DNA of 64,000 bases, from NCBI GenBank assembly GCA_950097015.1, contig CATNEN010000011.1, positions 1,844,001-1,908,000 on the forward strand, given 5' to 3'. Both the position numbers and the translations under genes were made by a program. A model generated the notes under the pieces. It did no database searches, was not told the DNA's origin, and worked only from the letters and a program-made list of their open reading frames with translations. Below are positions 1 through 11,400 of this stretch, one piece after another. Origin of the DNA: Macrostomum hystrix. Its lineage: Eukaryota > Platyhelminthes > Macrostomidae. Each line of letters begins with the position of its first letter. Within the stretch, counting starts at the first letter, position 1.

Positions 1-230
1 TCACACCTAAAACAACCACCTCACGTCGCACTATGCAAAAGCAACCACCTCACGCCGCACTATGCACAAACAACCACCTCACGCCGCACTATGCACAAAC
101 AACCACCTCACGCCGCACCAGGCAAAAACAATCACGTCACGCCAGACTACACACGAACAACCACCTCACACCACACTACACACGAACAGCCACCTGACGC
201 CCCATCATACACAACCAACTCACTTTCAAA
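1..230. repeat. Minisatellite R1 (~30 bp unit)
   Basis: About seven diverged copies of a ~30 bp unit containing accacctcacgccgcacta. It lies in intron 8 of the minus-strand cysteine-rich gene and continues off the left edge. The open frames across it are products of the repeat. Confidence 0.85.
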
Positions 231-282
231 AGCCAAAGCAACTAAAAATATTCAGTTAGTTGGCAGGCACAGCTCCCCTCAC

Positions 283-3200
283 CGCACTTCTCGTAGGTGA
301 TGCGCCTCCGTTTGACGCAAGAGCAGCCTCGTCTCTCCTGTCTGTACAGAATCACGCGCCGATAGCCATTGAAAGCGCAGGAGCTTTTCACCGGTGGGTA
401 CCTCTTGTTGCAAACTGGCGTTTGAGTTGGTTGAGTCTTCATCTGCATTGTACTCGTAGTTCATCAATTTGGAATAGGAAAAACTAGTTAAAAAAGCGGA
501 AACTCACCAACCGGCTTCTTCGTGACATTGATCTTCTCTTTGCAACGACCACTGCGCAGTTGAAAGCTTCGCAGCATGGAATGCAGCACGCTGCCCCGGC
601 AGTAGCTACTGCGCTGCGGTTTAGGACAGCCTGAAGCGGGAAACAAAGTGTCATGCTGCGAAGACACCTCAGCATAAAAAAGGTACCTGAGCGGCCGAAA
701 AAAACTCACAGCACTTCACGGTTCTCTTTCGCACAGGTCGAACGCACTGGCAGTTGCGAACTTCTGACCAGCTTCGAGTCACAATTTGAGTGCAGTCGGC
801 CCGACAGCTGGAGCGAGATTTTATGCGAAGCTTGGGACACACTGAAAATGGTACGTTCATTACTTTAAAATATAAACTGGCTTAAGTAGCTCGTATATCA
901 ATCGCATTTTGCCACTGACATTTCCCCAACACTCCCAGATACCAACCCCCTCACTCCCTGCCCATCAAACCCACCACCTCACTCCCTGCCCCTCAAACCC
1001 ACCACCTCACTCCCTGCCCCTCAAACCCACCACCTCACTCCCTGCCCCTCAAACCCACCACCTCACTCCCTGCCCCTCAAACCCACCACCTCACTCCCTG
1101 CCCCTCAAACCCACCACCTCACTCCCTGCCCCTCAAACCCACCACCTCACTCCCTGCCCCTCAAACCCACAACCTCACTCCCCGTCCATCCAACCTCCAA
1201 AAATAGTCACTCACAGATTGGAATTCGCTTCACTCGAGTCTCAACTTTACAAGAATTTTTTTTCAATCGATAAATGGTGCTGATTTGCATCTTGACAGCT
1301 CCGTCACATCTTAGGCGCACTTTCGTCTTGGGACAGGCTGTGGAATTAGAAATATATAATTTTAAACTCTACGAAAATCTAAGTCAGGGATAAGAAAGAA
1401 GGCTTACCACATCGTACTCGAAATCGTCTAGTTCTAGTTTTACATCGGCAATTTATATAATTGGTTTTTAACTCCGTGACGGTCATGTACTGGCCGCGAC
1501 ATGTGCCAGGCTTCCTTCGCACACCAACAGTGCAGTCCGGTTTCAATGACACCTGCTTGGTGTAGGCGGTGCAAGCGAAGTCGACAACCTTTTCGCCGGT
1601 TTCAATTCGGTAGAGGCTGTTGTCGATGCACTGGATCCGCTGGGCTGGCTTCTCGCAGTCTGTGGGCGGTGAGTTTTTCTAAGACACATCAGTTTTTTTA
1701 GATAAACCCGTCACGGAGTCACTGTACTTTGACGGTTGGCTCTCAAGGGCGTAATTGAACGACAAGCCAGGCCCCCAAGCCTTCTCTCCGCGGAATCGAG
1801 CTCAGAACCCTCGTTACCGCTTAGCCAAAAAATAACAGGTAGGATAAAGGTGCGACACAATGCACTCACCCGGAGTGCACCTCTTTCTGGTGCTGAGTTT
1901 TCTTCGCTGACAGACGCAGTCGTCCAAATACACCGTGAGACTGTTCTCAGTGCGCCAGCCACTGCGATCGCATTTTGTCTTGGTGTATTGTGTGCCAATG
2001 GGGCAGTGGCGGTCTACATTAGGAGAAAAAAACGTTCGAGTTAATTTAGTTGTCAATTTTTAGGAGGGGAGAACAGTTCGGAAAATGATATGGAGAGGAC
2101 AGTGAGAAATGGTGTGGGACAATGAAAGTGAGTGAAGGAGAGGGAGAGAAGTGTGAAGGAGAGTAAGAGAATGATAATTTGAGGAAATTGTGAGGAGAGT
2201 GTAAAAAGGAGAGTGTAAGAAGGAACGAGAACGAGAGGGAGAGAAAGAGAGGGAGAGAAGTGTGAAGGAGAGTGTGAGAAGGAGAGATGGAGAGTGTGAG
2301 AAAAAGAGTATGAGAAGGAGAGTGTGAGAAGGAGAGTGAGAAGGAGAGTGTGAGAAGGAGAGTGTGAGAAGGAGAGTGTGAGAAGGAGAGTGTGAGAAGG
2401 AGAGTGTGAGAAGGAGAGTATGAGAAGGAGAGTGTGAGAAGGAGAGTGAGAAGGAGAGTGTAAGAAGGAGAGTGTGAGAGGGAGAGAAGGAGAGTGTGAG
2501 AAGGAGAGATGGAGAGTGTGAGAAAAAGAGTATGAGAAGGAGAGTGTGAGAAGGATAGTGTAAGAAGGAGAGTGTGAGAGGGAGAGAAGGAGAGTGTGAG
2601 AAGGATAGTGTAAGAAGGAGAGTGTGAGAGGGAGAGAAGGAGAGTGTGAGAAGGAGAGATGGAGAGTGTGAGAGGGAGAGAAGGAGAGTGTGAGAAGGAG
2701 AGATGGAGAGTGTGAGAGGGAGAGAAGGAGAGTGTGAGAAAAAGAGTATGAGAAGGAGAGTGTGAGAAAAAGAGTATGAGAAGGAGAGTGTGAGAAGGAG
2801 AGTGAGAAGGAGAGTGTGAGAAGGAGAGTGTGAGAAGGAGAGTGTGGGAAGGAGAGTGAGAAGGAGAGTGTGAGAAGGAGAGTGTGAAAAGGAGAGAAGC
2901 AGAGTGTGAGAAGGAGACTGAGAAGGAGAGTGTGAGAAGGAGAGTGTGAGAAGGAGAGTGTGAGAAGGAGAGTGAGAAGGAGAGTGTGAGAAGGAGAGTG
3001 TGAGAAGGAGAGGAAGCAGAGTGTGAGAAGGAGAGATGGAGAGTGTGAGAGGGAGAGAAGCAGAGTGTGAGAGTGTGAGAAGGAGAGTGTGAGAAGGAGA
3101 GAAGCAGAGTGTGAGAGGGAGAGAAGCAGAGTGTGAGAGGGAGAGAAGGAGAGTGTGAGAAAAAGAATATGAGAAGGAGAGTGTGAGAAGGAGAGTGAGA

Positions 3201-5661
3201 AGGAGAGTGTGAGAAGGAGAGTGTGAGAAGGAGAGTGTGAGAAGGAGAGTGAGAAGGAGAGTGTGAGAAGGAGAGTGTGAGAAGGAGAGAAGCAGATTGT
3301 GAGAAGGAGAGATGGAGAGTGTGAGAGCGAGAGAAGCAGAGTGTGAGAGGGAGAGAAGGAGAGTGTGAGAAAAAGAGTATGAGAAGGAGAGTGTGAGAAG
3401 GTGAGGAGGAGAGTATGAGAAGGATTGGTGGCAGCAACTAGTCCTCACCAGCCCTAGTCCTGGTCACTCGCTTCCGTTTCACGCAGCCGTCGCCCTCGTA
3501 GGTAATGGTGGTGAGGTAGAGAATCCTACCGGAGATGCAGTGCCGCACGTGTCTAGTCTTTGGACAAGTGACCGCCACGGTAGGAGCCTCATCTGGTTAA
3601 AGGGGCGAATCAATCAAGATTACAGGCGTAAATTATGCATGCAATAATTTGGGATAAAGACTTATTTAATAACTAAACTTTTCGGCAAATACTCGTTCAT
3701 TCGTAACCAGAAGCATTTGTCTTTTTCAACCTCAAAAAAGTTAGAACAGCTACTCGATGCCATGTCACATCATTTCGCACACCAAGCAGTAGAGAATGAC
3801 AGGAGAACCAGAATGAACCAAACCAGTGACACAGTGAACAGCGGTGTTGTCATTGTGAAGTTTCTGTGTAAATTTTCATTCCATTTTGTATATTTTAGCA
3901 ATTACTAAATAGTTTTGTTACTCGATCCGCAGCCAGCGAGGTGGCAATTCACGCACTCAGATACCGCACACAGGCACACACTCACACAGGTGTGTACATC
4001 TGCTCATCGTCTGAGCATTGGAGGTTGGCCCTCAAGGAAGTAAATTTGCACAAGGCCCCAAGCCTTCTCTCCGCGGCTGCGCCCCAAATGAATGTGGCCT
4101 CGCCGCGGAATCGAGCTCAAGGACCTTGGTGCTAGAGGCAAACTGCCTTAAGTTCAGTGATCCCCTAATTTCCTATTGTTATACTAATGTTGTTTTCTTA
4201 GAATTAGTTAATAAGGTGACTAAAATAAGCAGTGCTGCAGTAGCAATTATTTTAAGGAAAATAATTCTGCTCGTGTTTTGTGTACAAACTTGACTCTGAG
4301 GCGGCGGTGGCAGCTGGTTTGATTTTAGTCGACGTCATCTGATTTGCTGCGTCGCCCAGTAATTCGTCCATGCTGACGCCCAGGTAGCCTGCGAGGGCAG
4401 CAGTCATTTTCTGGTCCCATGGCAATCTTGCAATAGTTTTGTATTCTCGCGATAACTTTATATTTCTATAGGGCGACTCAAATGAGCCAGACACTTAATT
4501 CCCAATTGCTCCATTTTACCAAGCTGTAAAATCAGTACCAGCATCAGCTGGGGTAGATAGCTAGGTCTAAGCGGTTTCTTTGCAAGAAAAATCAAGAGCC
4601 TCATATGCATCCCCTATGTGGTTTCTTAATAAGGACTAAAACTTCAAGAGCCTCATTGAACCACAAAACGATTCCATTACAAGAATTAAACTTCAAGAGC
4701 CCCATTACACACGCCAAATTATTCCTGAACAGGAACTTAAACTTCAAGAGCCTCATATCGCAAGCCAAATGATTATTAAACAATAAATTAATCTTCTAGA
4801 GCCTCATATCGCAAACCAAATGATTCCTAAATTATAAATTAAACTTCAAGAGCCTCATATCGCAAGCCAAATGAAACATTAAGAGCTTCATTACCACACG
4901 CCAATTGATTCCTGAACAAAAAATGTTACTTCAAGAGCCTTATTATCATTCCTGAACAAGAAATGAAACTGCAAGAGCCTTATTATCATTCCTGAACAAG
5001 AAATGAAACTTCAAGAGCCTGATTATCATTCCTGAACAAGAAATGAAACTTCAAGAGCCTGATTATCATTCCTGAACAAGAAATGAAACTTCAAGAGCCT
5101 GATTATCATTCCTGAACAAAAAATGGAACTTCAAGAGCCTCATTATCGCACGCCAAATGATTCCTGAACAAGAAATGAAACTTCAAGAGCCTGATTATCA
5201 TTCCTGAACAAGAAATGAAACTTCAAGAGCCTGATTATCATTCCTGAACAAGAAATGAAACTTCAAGAGCCTGATTATCATTCCTGAACAAGAAATGAAA
5301 CTGCAAGAGCCTTATTATCATTCCTGAACAAGAAATGAAACTTCAAGAGCCTGATTATCATTCCTGAACAAGAAATGAAACTTCAAGAGCCTGATTATCA
5401 TTCCTGAACAAGAAATGAAACTTCAAGAGCCTGATTATCTTTCCTGAACAAAAAATGGAACTTCAAGAGCCTCATTATCGCACGCCAAATGATTCCTGAA
5501 CAAGAAATGAAACTTCAAGAGACTCAAGGCTACTAGACGAAGCTATCTAAAAGATCAGCATACAATTAATAATGACGAACTCACTCACCATCGGCAGCTA
5601 CTGAAGCTGAGCAATACAACAAAATGGCAACTATAAGCACAGCTATTCCTACAGACCGCAT
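283..5661 (-). CDS. Secreted protein of repeated eight-cysteine units, 5' part (runs off window)
   Basis: Eight exons read right to left: 5589-5661, 3449-3592, 1870-2013, 1408-1659, 1215-1337, 710-841, about 509-630 and 283-414. They give about 374 residues and continue beyond base 1. Exon 1 encodes a signal peptide (MRSVGIAVLIVAILLYCSAS, then VAAD), so the product is secreted. Every later exon starts and ends in phase 1. The exons encode alternating half-modules. Type I is C-x8-C-x17/18-C. Type II is C-x10-C-x16/17-C-x-C-x10-C. Together they make an ~84-residue unit with eight cysteines, enough for four disulfides. Four units are visible: exons 2+3, exon 4 alone, exons 5+6, exons 7+8. Many half-modules open with CPK, and the residues between cysteines are strongly basic. 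I do not recognise a named family; an extracellular-matrix or secreted adhesive role is only a guess. Donors are mostly GTGAGT-like. Exon 7 edges may be off by one base. Confidence 0.8.
945..1195. repeat. Minisatellite R2 (28 bp unit)
   Basis: About eight near-identical copies of a 28 bp unit (ctccctgcccctcaaaccca then ccacctca) inside intron 5 of the cysteine-rich gene. Confidence 0.93.
1733..1816 (-). mobile_element. SINE B fragment
   Basis: This is a short piece of the SINE B family (caagccttctctccgcgg followed by gaatcgagctca) in intron 3 of the cysteine-rich gene. It matches the fuller copies near 4050, 30370 and 42500 and is truncated at both ends. Confidence 0.7.
2095..3425. repeat. 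Minisatellite R3, 1.3 kb homopurine array
   Basis: This is an array of gtgagaaggaga-type units (12-18 bp higher-order mixture). The plus strand is almost wholly purine, broken by the t of gtg, so the host gene's sense (minus) strand reads as a long pyrimidine run. It fills intron 2 of the cysteine-rich gene. The two ~460-residue Ser/Leu/His open frames across it are repeat artefacts. Confidence 0.95.
3925..4150 (-). mobile_element. SINE B copy
   Basis: Reverse-orientation SINE B in intron 1 of the cysteine-rich gene. It carries the cgcagccagcgaggtggcaa end, the acacaggtgtgtacatctgc segment, and ends in the tRNA-like head region (gcctcgccgcggaatcgagc). Confidence 0.8.
4252..4494 (-). other. 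Unplaced short open frame inside intron 1
   Basis: An 80-residue minus-strand frame whose middle (MTAALAGYLGVSMDELLGDA) is richer in G+C than its surroundings and reads like protein. I found no convincing acceptor and donor pair to fit it to the host gene's phase. It could be an exon of another transcript, a decayed retrocopy or chance. Confidence 0.2.
4585..5530. repeat. Minisatellite R4 (~35-50 bp unit)
   Basis: Imperfect units built from cttcaagagcctgattatca and ttcctgaacaagaaatgaaa, some with an extra cgcacgccaaatga block. The right half is more uniform than the left, which suggests recent expansion there. It lies in intron 1 of the cysteine-rich gene. A short SINE A remnant (accagcatcagctgggg) precedes it near 4535. 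Confidence 0.92.
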
Positions 5662-6284
5662 GTTCTCAGTTGCAGTCAAACTTAACGCGTATGTGAATTC
5701 CTACACTATCTTGAACAACGTGTCTACGAATTTTAACGTTACTAGCTCGAATGCATACCGTTAATATATTAATTTTTCCAGAAGCAAACGTGTTTTCAAC
5801 CCACCAAGTAGCTGCATGCTTCATTGAAGTGAACCTCTAGAATAATTGAGCTCCGATCTACAAGTTGGCTGCAAGGTCTGCTCAAACTGGGAATTCTGCG
5901 ACAGCTGCATTGCAGGAGTTTAGTTTAGTCTTCGGCGAAGGATAAGGATAAGTGTCATCACAGCGTTGAGCTCTCCGCTTTAACAGTCTATACTGGGATA
6001 AACTTAACAGCTCATTGCTAGTAAAACGAAAAATTTCGGAGTGATATTTGGGACTGAAATGCCTCCACTGGCGGAACTCTTAGCTGTCACTCAAATAGTC
6101 AATAGTGCAAATGTTTTCTTAGTCCAAGACTCCAAGAAGTGTAGTTTCTTACGCGCGTAAGTATATTTGAAAAAACTATGCAAGAAAATGTTTTTTGACA
6201 TTGTAATGCGAGATGCAATTTAATTTTACTTTTATCAAAGCATGATATTTTCGGTCAATAGGTGACATTGTGACGTGGAGAAAT
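5662..6284. other. Upstream region of the cysteine-rich gene
   Basis: AT-rich DNA 5' of the minus-strand start at 5661. It should contain that gene's promoter and 5' UTR. I see no clear TATA box and no other gene. Confidence 0.4.
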
Positions 6285-7432
6285 ACCTTGAAGGAACAGT
6301 GGTTACTGAAGACCTGAAGGAACAGTGGTTACTGAAGACCTGAAGGAACAGTGGTTACTGAAGACCTGAAGGAACAGTGGTTACTGAAGACCTGAAGGAA
6401 CAGTGGTTACTGAAGACCTGAAGGAACAGTGGTTACTGAAGACCTGAAGGAACAGTGGTTACTGAAGACCTGAAGGAACAGTGGTTACTAAAGTCCTGAA
6501 GGAACAGTGGTTACTAAAGTCCTGAAGGAACAGTGGTTACTGAAGTCCTGAAGGAACTGAAGACCTGAAGGAACAGTGGTTACTAAAGTCCTGAAGGAAC
6601 AGTGGTTACTAAAGTCCTGAAGGAACAGTGGTTACTAAAGTCCTGAAGGAACATTGGTTACTGAAGTCCTGAAGGAACAGTGGTTACTGAAGACCTGAAG
6701 GAACAGTGGTTACTGAGGTGTCTGAAGGAACAGTGGTTACTGAAGTCCTGAAGGAACAGTGGTTACTGAAGACCTGAAGGAACAGTGGTTACTGAAGTCC
6801 TGAAGGAACAGTGGTTACTAAAGTCCTGAAGGAACAGTGGTTACTGAAGTCCTGAAGGAACAGTGGTTACTGAAGTCCTGAAGGAACAGTGGTTACTGAG
6901 GCCTTTGAAGGAACAGTGGTTACTGAAGCCCCTGAACAGTGGAACAGTGGAACAGTGGTTACTGAAGCCCCTGAACAGTGGAACAGTGGGACAGTGGTTA
7001 CTGAAGCCCTGAGGAACAGTGGTTACTAAAGTCCTGAAGGTACAGTGGTTACTAAAGCCCTGAAGGAACAGTGGATACTAAAGTCCTGAAGGAACAGTGG
7101 TTACTAAAGTACTGAAGGAACAGTGGTTACTGAAGCATCTTAAGGAAATGTGGTTACTGAGGCGTCTGAAGGAACAGTGGTTACTGAAGCCCTGAGGAAC
7201 AGTGGTTGCTGAAGCCTCTGAAGGAACAGTGGTTACTGAAGCCCTGAGGAACAGTGGTTGCTGAAGCCTCTGAAGGAACAGTGGTTACTGAAGCCTCTTA
7301 AGGAAACGTGGTTACTGAGGTGTCTGAAGGAACAGTGGTTACTGAAACCCTGAAGGAACAGTGGTTACTGAAGCCCTGAAGGAACAGTGGTTACTGAAGC
7401 CTCTGAAGGAACAGTGGTCGCTGAAGACCTGC
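6285..7432. repeat. Minisatellite R5 (~25 bp unit), intergenic
   Basis: More than 40 copies of a unit containing gaaggaacagtggttactga followed by a variable agacct, agtcct or agcctct. The left end is nearly homogeneous and the right end diverged, indicating polarity of array growth. Confidence 0.95.
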
Positions 7433-8025
7433 AAAATAATGCAAGAAGAAATCAATTAAAAAACGTGAAAATCTTAAAATTGTATTTGATTTTGTTTAAA
7501 ACAAAAGGTATGATAGATACATAGGTTAGATTAGAAATATATATATTTATATCATCTTAGATGACAAATTAAAACATTAATATAATTTCGCTAGTTTTAA
7601 TAGCTAGTACAGGAATCTATTAAACAAGAAAATTATTCAATCTATATATAGAAATGCAACAAAATACTGCAACATAAGCATAAGCATAAACAAAACTCGT
7701 CCCATTATGCTAAATAATAGTATAATCCCTGCTTTTAAGTTGCAATATATAATATGTCTGTACACATGACATTACTGAGAGCGGACAGCGAAGATAAGTC
7801 ATGATTTTTTTAAACAAAAGAAACGAAATTGACCACTAAAAATAGAAATTTTTATTAATTTTTAATTATTTAACTATTTATTAATTTTTTAAAACTAAAA
7901 ATATGTCTGTCAAACAAATCATGGCACAAGAAAAAAATTATACACACAACCATAGAATCAACAGTAGCTGAAATTGACAAAATTAACAAAAAGAGGAGAG
8001 AGAGAGAAGGGGTAGAGACACGGGT
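7433..8025. other. AT-rich spacer
   Basis: Very AT-rich sequence between array R5 and the 3' side of the next minus-strand gene. I see no gene in it; it probably includes that gene's distal 3' UTR or polyadenylation region. Confidence 0.4.
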
Positions 8026-8029
8026 AGAC

Positions 8030-8478
8030 ACATGGGTATTGGGTAGAGACAGGGGTAGAGACACGGGTAGAGACGGGTAGAGACAGGTCTAGAAGACAGG
8101 TGGGGTAGAGACAGGTGGGGTGGAGACAGGTGGGGTAGAGACAGGTGGGGTAGAGACAGGTGGGGTAGAGACGGGTGGGGTAGAGACAGGTGGGGTAGAG
8201 ACAGGTGGGGTGGAGACAGGTGGGGTAGAGACAGGTGGGGTGGAGACAGGTGGGGTAGAGACAGGTGGGGTAGAGACAGGTGGGGTGGAGACAGGTGGGG
8301 TAGAGACAGGTGGGGTAGAGACGGGTGGGGTAGAGACGGGTGGGGTAGAGACAGGTGGGGTAGAGACAGGTGGGGTAGAGACAGGTGGGGTAGAGACGGG
8401 TGGGGTAGAGACAGGTGGGGTAGAGACGGGTGGGGTAGAGACCGGTGTAGAGACGGGTAGAGACAGGTCTAGAAGACA
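8030..8478. repeat. Minisatellite R6 (15 bp unit), G-rich
   Basis: About 28 copies of the 15 bp unit ggtagagacaggtgg. Because 15 is a multiple of 3, both strands stay open for long runs (VETGG and YPTCL repeats); neither looks like a real gene. It lies 13 bp beyond the stop of the 8491-13333 gene, so it is probably transcribed as 3' UTR. Confidence 0.95.
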
Positions 8479-8490
8479 GGTGGGTGGAGA

Positions 8491-11400
8491 TTAGCCCAGC
8501 CTGGGTGCGGGTGGGGTTCTGAGGGCCCAGTTGGGCAGGCCACCAGGCGCGAATCGGGTGCTGAGCACAGCGGGGTGTCGCAGGCACTTGTCCAGTTGAG
8601 TCCTCTGCTTGACGGTTGCAAAGCGAGTCAGGAAGGCTTCGTCCAGTCGTCGCTTCATCTGGCGCACCCGATCGGACTGCCAGGCCAGGTCCCGAACTCG
8701 AAGGACCTCATCTTCGTCTTCCTCGTCTGACGAGGTCAGATCCCGGGTGAGCACAACTCGATACTGCTCAAGCTCTTCGGCGCTTAAATTTGATAGAAGA
8801 GCTTCGAAAGCCTTTTGACGGCGGCCCAGCTTCTGAGAAGGGAAATTATTTTATATTTAACCCAGTGTCTCCTCCCACTCTACCCCAGTGTCTTCTCCCA
8901 CTCTACCCCAGTGTCTCCTCCCACTCTACCCCAGTGTCTTCTCCCACTCTACCCCAGTGTCTCCTCCCACTCTACCCAAGTGTCTTCTCCCACTCTACCC
9001 CAGTGTCTTCTCCCACGGAATTCTCTCCGACGGAATCCCGTCGACGCTGTGCCCACCGCAAAAATTCAAAACCAGCATTCCGCCTCGCCAGGAAGTACGT
9101 GACCACGGCCAACCCCGTGAAATTCACTGCTTCACCGACGGATCGCAAATCAACTCGGTCTCTGGTTTCGGCTACTGCATTATGTCCGGAGGGAAAACTG
9201 TGGCGACCTTCTCCCAGCACACCGGCATAAACTCTACTGTTTTCCAGAACGAAGTTCTGGCCATCAGCTCCTGCGCCCTGGAGCTGATCTACCAAAACGT
9301 CCATGGAGCAGAAATCTTCCTCCACTCGGACAGCCAGGCGGCGATCCATGCCCTTGGACGCACGCACACCTGCTCGCGCACAGTCCTTGACTGCGTCGCG
9401 CAACTCAACCGCTTAGGGACCCACAACAAGGTGTCCCTAAGGTGGATTCCAGGGCACTCTGGCCACCCTGGTAACGAATTGGCCGACAGCCTCGCCAAGG
9501 CCGGTTCGACGGGTTCGCTTTTTGGCCCCGTGCCTGCGGTCTCCACCCCTACCGCCGTCGTCAACACTCGGATTAACCAGTGGGTGACCTCAAAGCACAA
9601 GGACAGATGGATCAATACCGCCGATTGTCGGCAGTCTCGCGCTGCTGTCCCTTGTCCCTCCACTGCCCTTCGCAAAGCCTTGCTTGGACTGAACCGCAAG
9701 GACATCAGGGCAGTCACCATGGCCCTCTCTGGCCATGGCTGTTTCGCCAGGCACCGCTTCCTGCAAGGCAAAATCCGCAGTGAGGAATGCCCCTTCTGCC
9801 TCTCCTATGTTGAGGATGCAGAGCATTTTATTTGCGACTGCCCCGCCTTCACTCAGGACCGGCTCACCTATCTCGGCCCAAACCCGGATCTCCCCGACGT
9901 TTTCAGGCCTGAGAACATCTGCCAGCTCGTCCGATACCTGAGGGCCACCGGGCGAGCAACCCTCCACCTCCTGGACACTCCGGAGGAGGACCGCGCTGCG
10001 GACGCCGGCACCACCGGATCCCCCTGCGCGACACCGCAGCTCTAGTTGCCCGTGGTCGCCAGGGGCTAGCGGAATGGGCGGCAACGCCTCCCCGCTGCAT
10101 CCGGAAGATGCCCCCTGCAGCTAAGTCAAGTTAAGTCAAGTCTTCTCCCACTCTACCCCAATCTCCCCCCACACTCCACCCAGATCCCAACACTCTACCC
10201 CAATCTCCCCCCACACTCCACCCAGATCCCCAACACTCTACCCCAATCTCACCCACACTCTACCCTAATCTCTTCCACACTCCATCCCAGTCTCCCTCAC
10301 AGTACACCCCATACAAAGTGTCTCACCGCTTTCTGTCGTTTGCCCTTGCGCCACATTGGCCTATTGCGCAAGCAGAATGACTGCATAGATCGAAACTCAT
10401 GGTTGCAAGCGGCTGAAATTAAAGGGATATCTTAAAAAAGAATTATTTTTAATTCCTACTGAGAATTTAAAGAATGACTCACATAGCCAAAGATCTTTAT
10501 CGGATTGAAAATCTGCGCTTTGCTGCGCTTGCGCGATAACATTCTGAGCTACGGTCCGATTGGCCAAATCATTCCAGCTGCAGATTGCGAATAATAATAC
10601 TCGTAATTTGTTCATACGCGACTAAACTACTGACTCAATAGTAGTATAATTAATTATCTAATGAAAATGACTTACGATTTCGAGAAGTCAAATAAATGCG
10701 GCCCGCTGCCACGCAATACTTTGTAGGCCTCTTTAATTGCGCTCTGCAAAGATAATTATAAATTTACTTACTCAAAGACAGCTAAAATCATATTTTGTAA
10801 TCGCAATGTCCACTACCTTCTTATAACAATATAACTGAGGCAGTGAATAATTAGGACACTTTTTCATTTTGAATTCCCGCCACTTTTTCTCACGCGCTAG
10901 CTATTTGTCGTAACGCAGCACTCTTTGTTCATTGAATGCGCACTCAAGCGAAGAAGAATATAATGCGATCTTTACCCGTTAACACTGGTTAACCTTGTTA
11001 CCCATGTTGGACCTGCTTTACGTTCTATACGTTCTCAACGTTTTGCTCAACGAAATATAAGCGATTCCACTTCCTACCTCTTTCCCTGTTTCGATATTAA
11101 AATAAATCGAGTTCTTTAGTGATTTTCCTAAATAGGAGAAAACAATTTGCCTTCCCAAGATACCTTTGCCTTCCCAATCCTCTCCCAAAGATATCTCGTC
11201 GGCCTTCTTTACCCGAAGTCACCCTATTATATGATCCCTTTGAAATCCCAAATATAAAGTCGTAAAACCCCATCTAAAAATCCACCTGAAGTCTATCTGA
11301 AGTCCACCTAAAGTTCCCTAAATACCCCCCCTGAAGTCCCAAAACTCGCCTTTATCCCCCTAATTAAACTGTACTAATTCCGGACCCCATAGAGGAAAGT

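Noticed and set aside
2046-3448. Two overlapping ~460-residue Ser/Leu/His/Pro open frames on the minus strand
   Set aside because: They are translations of homopurine array R3 and lie inside an intron; no start context, splice logic or family resemblance.
8120-8494. VETGG repeat protein (+) and YPTCL repeat protein (-)
   Set aside because: Array R6 has a 15 bp unit, so it stays open on both strands by chance; it lies in the 3' flank of paralogue A.
9289-10084. Minus-strand open frames opposite the RNase H region
   Set aside because: They are shadows of the G+C-rich retrotransposon coding frame.
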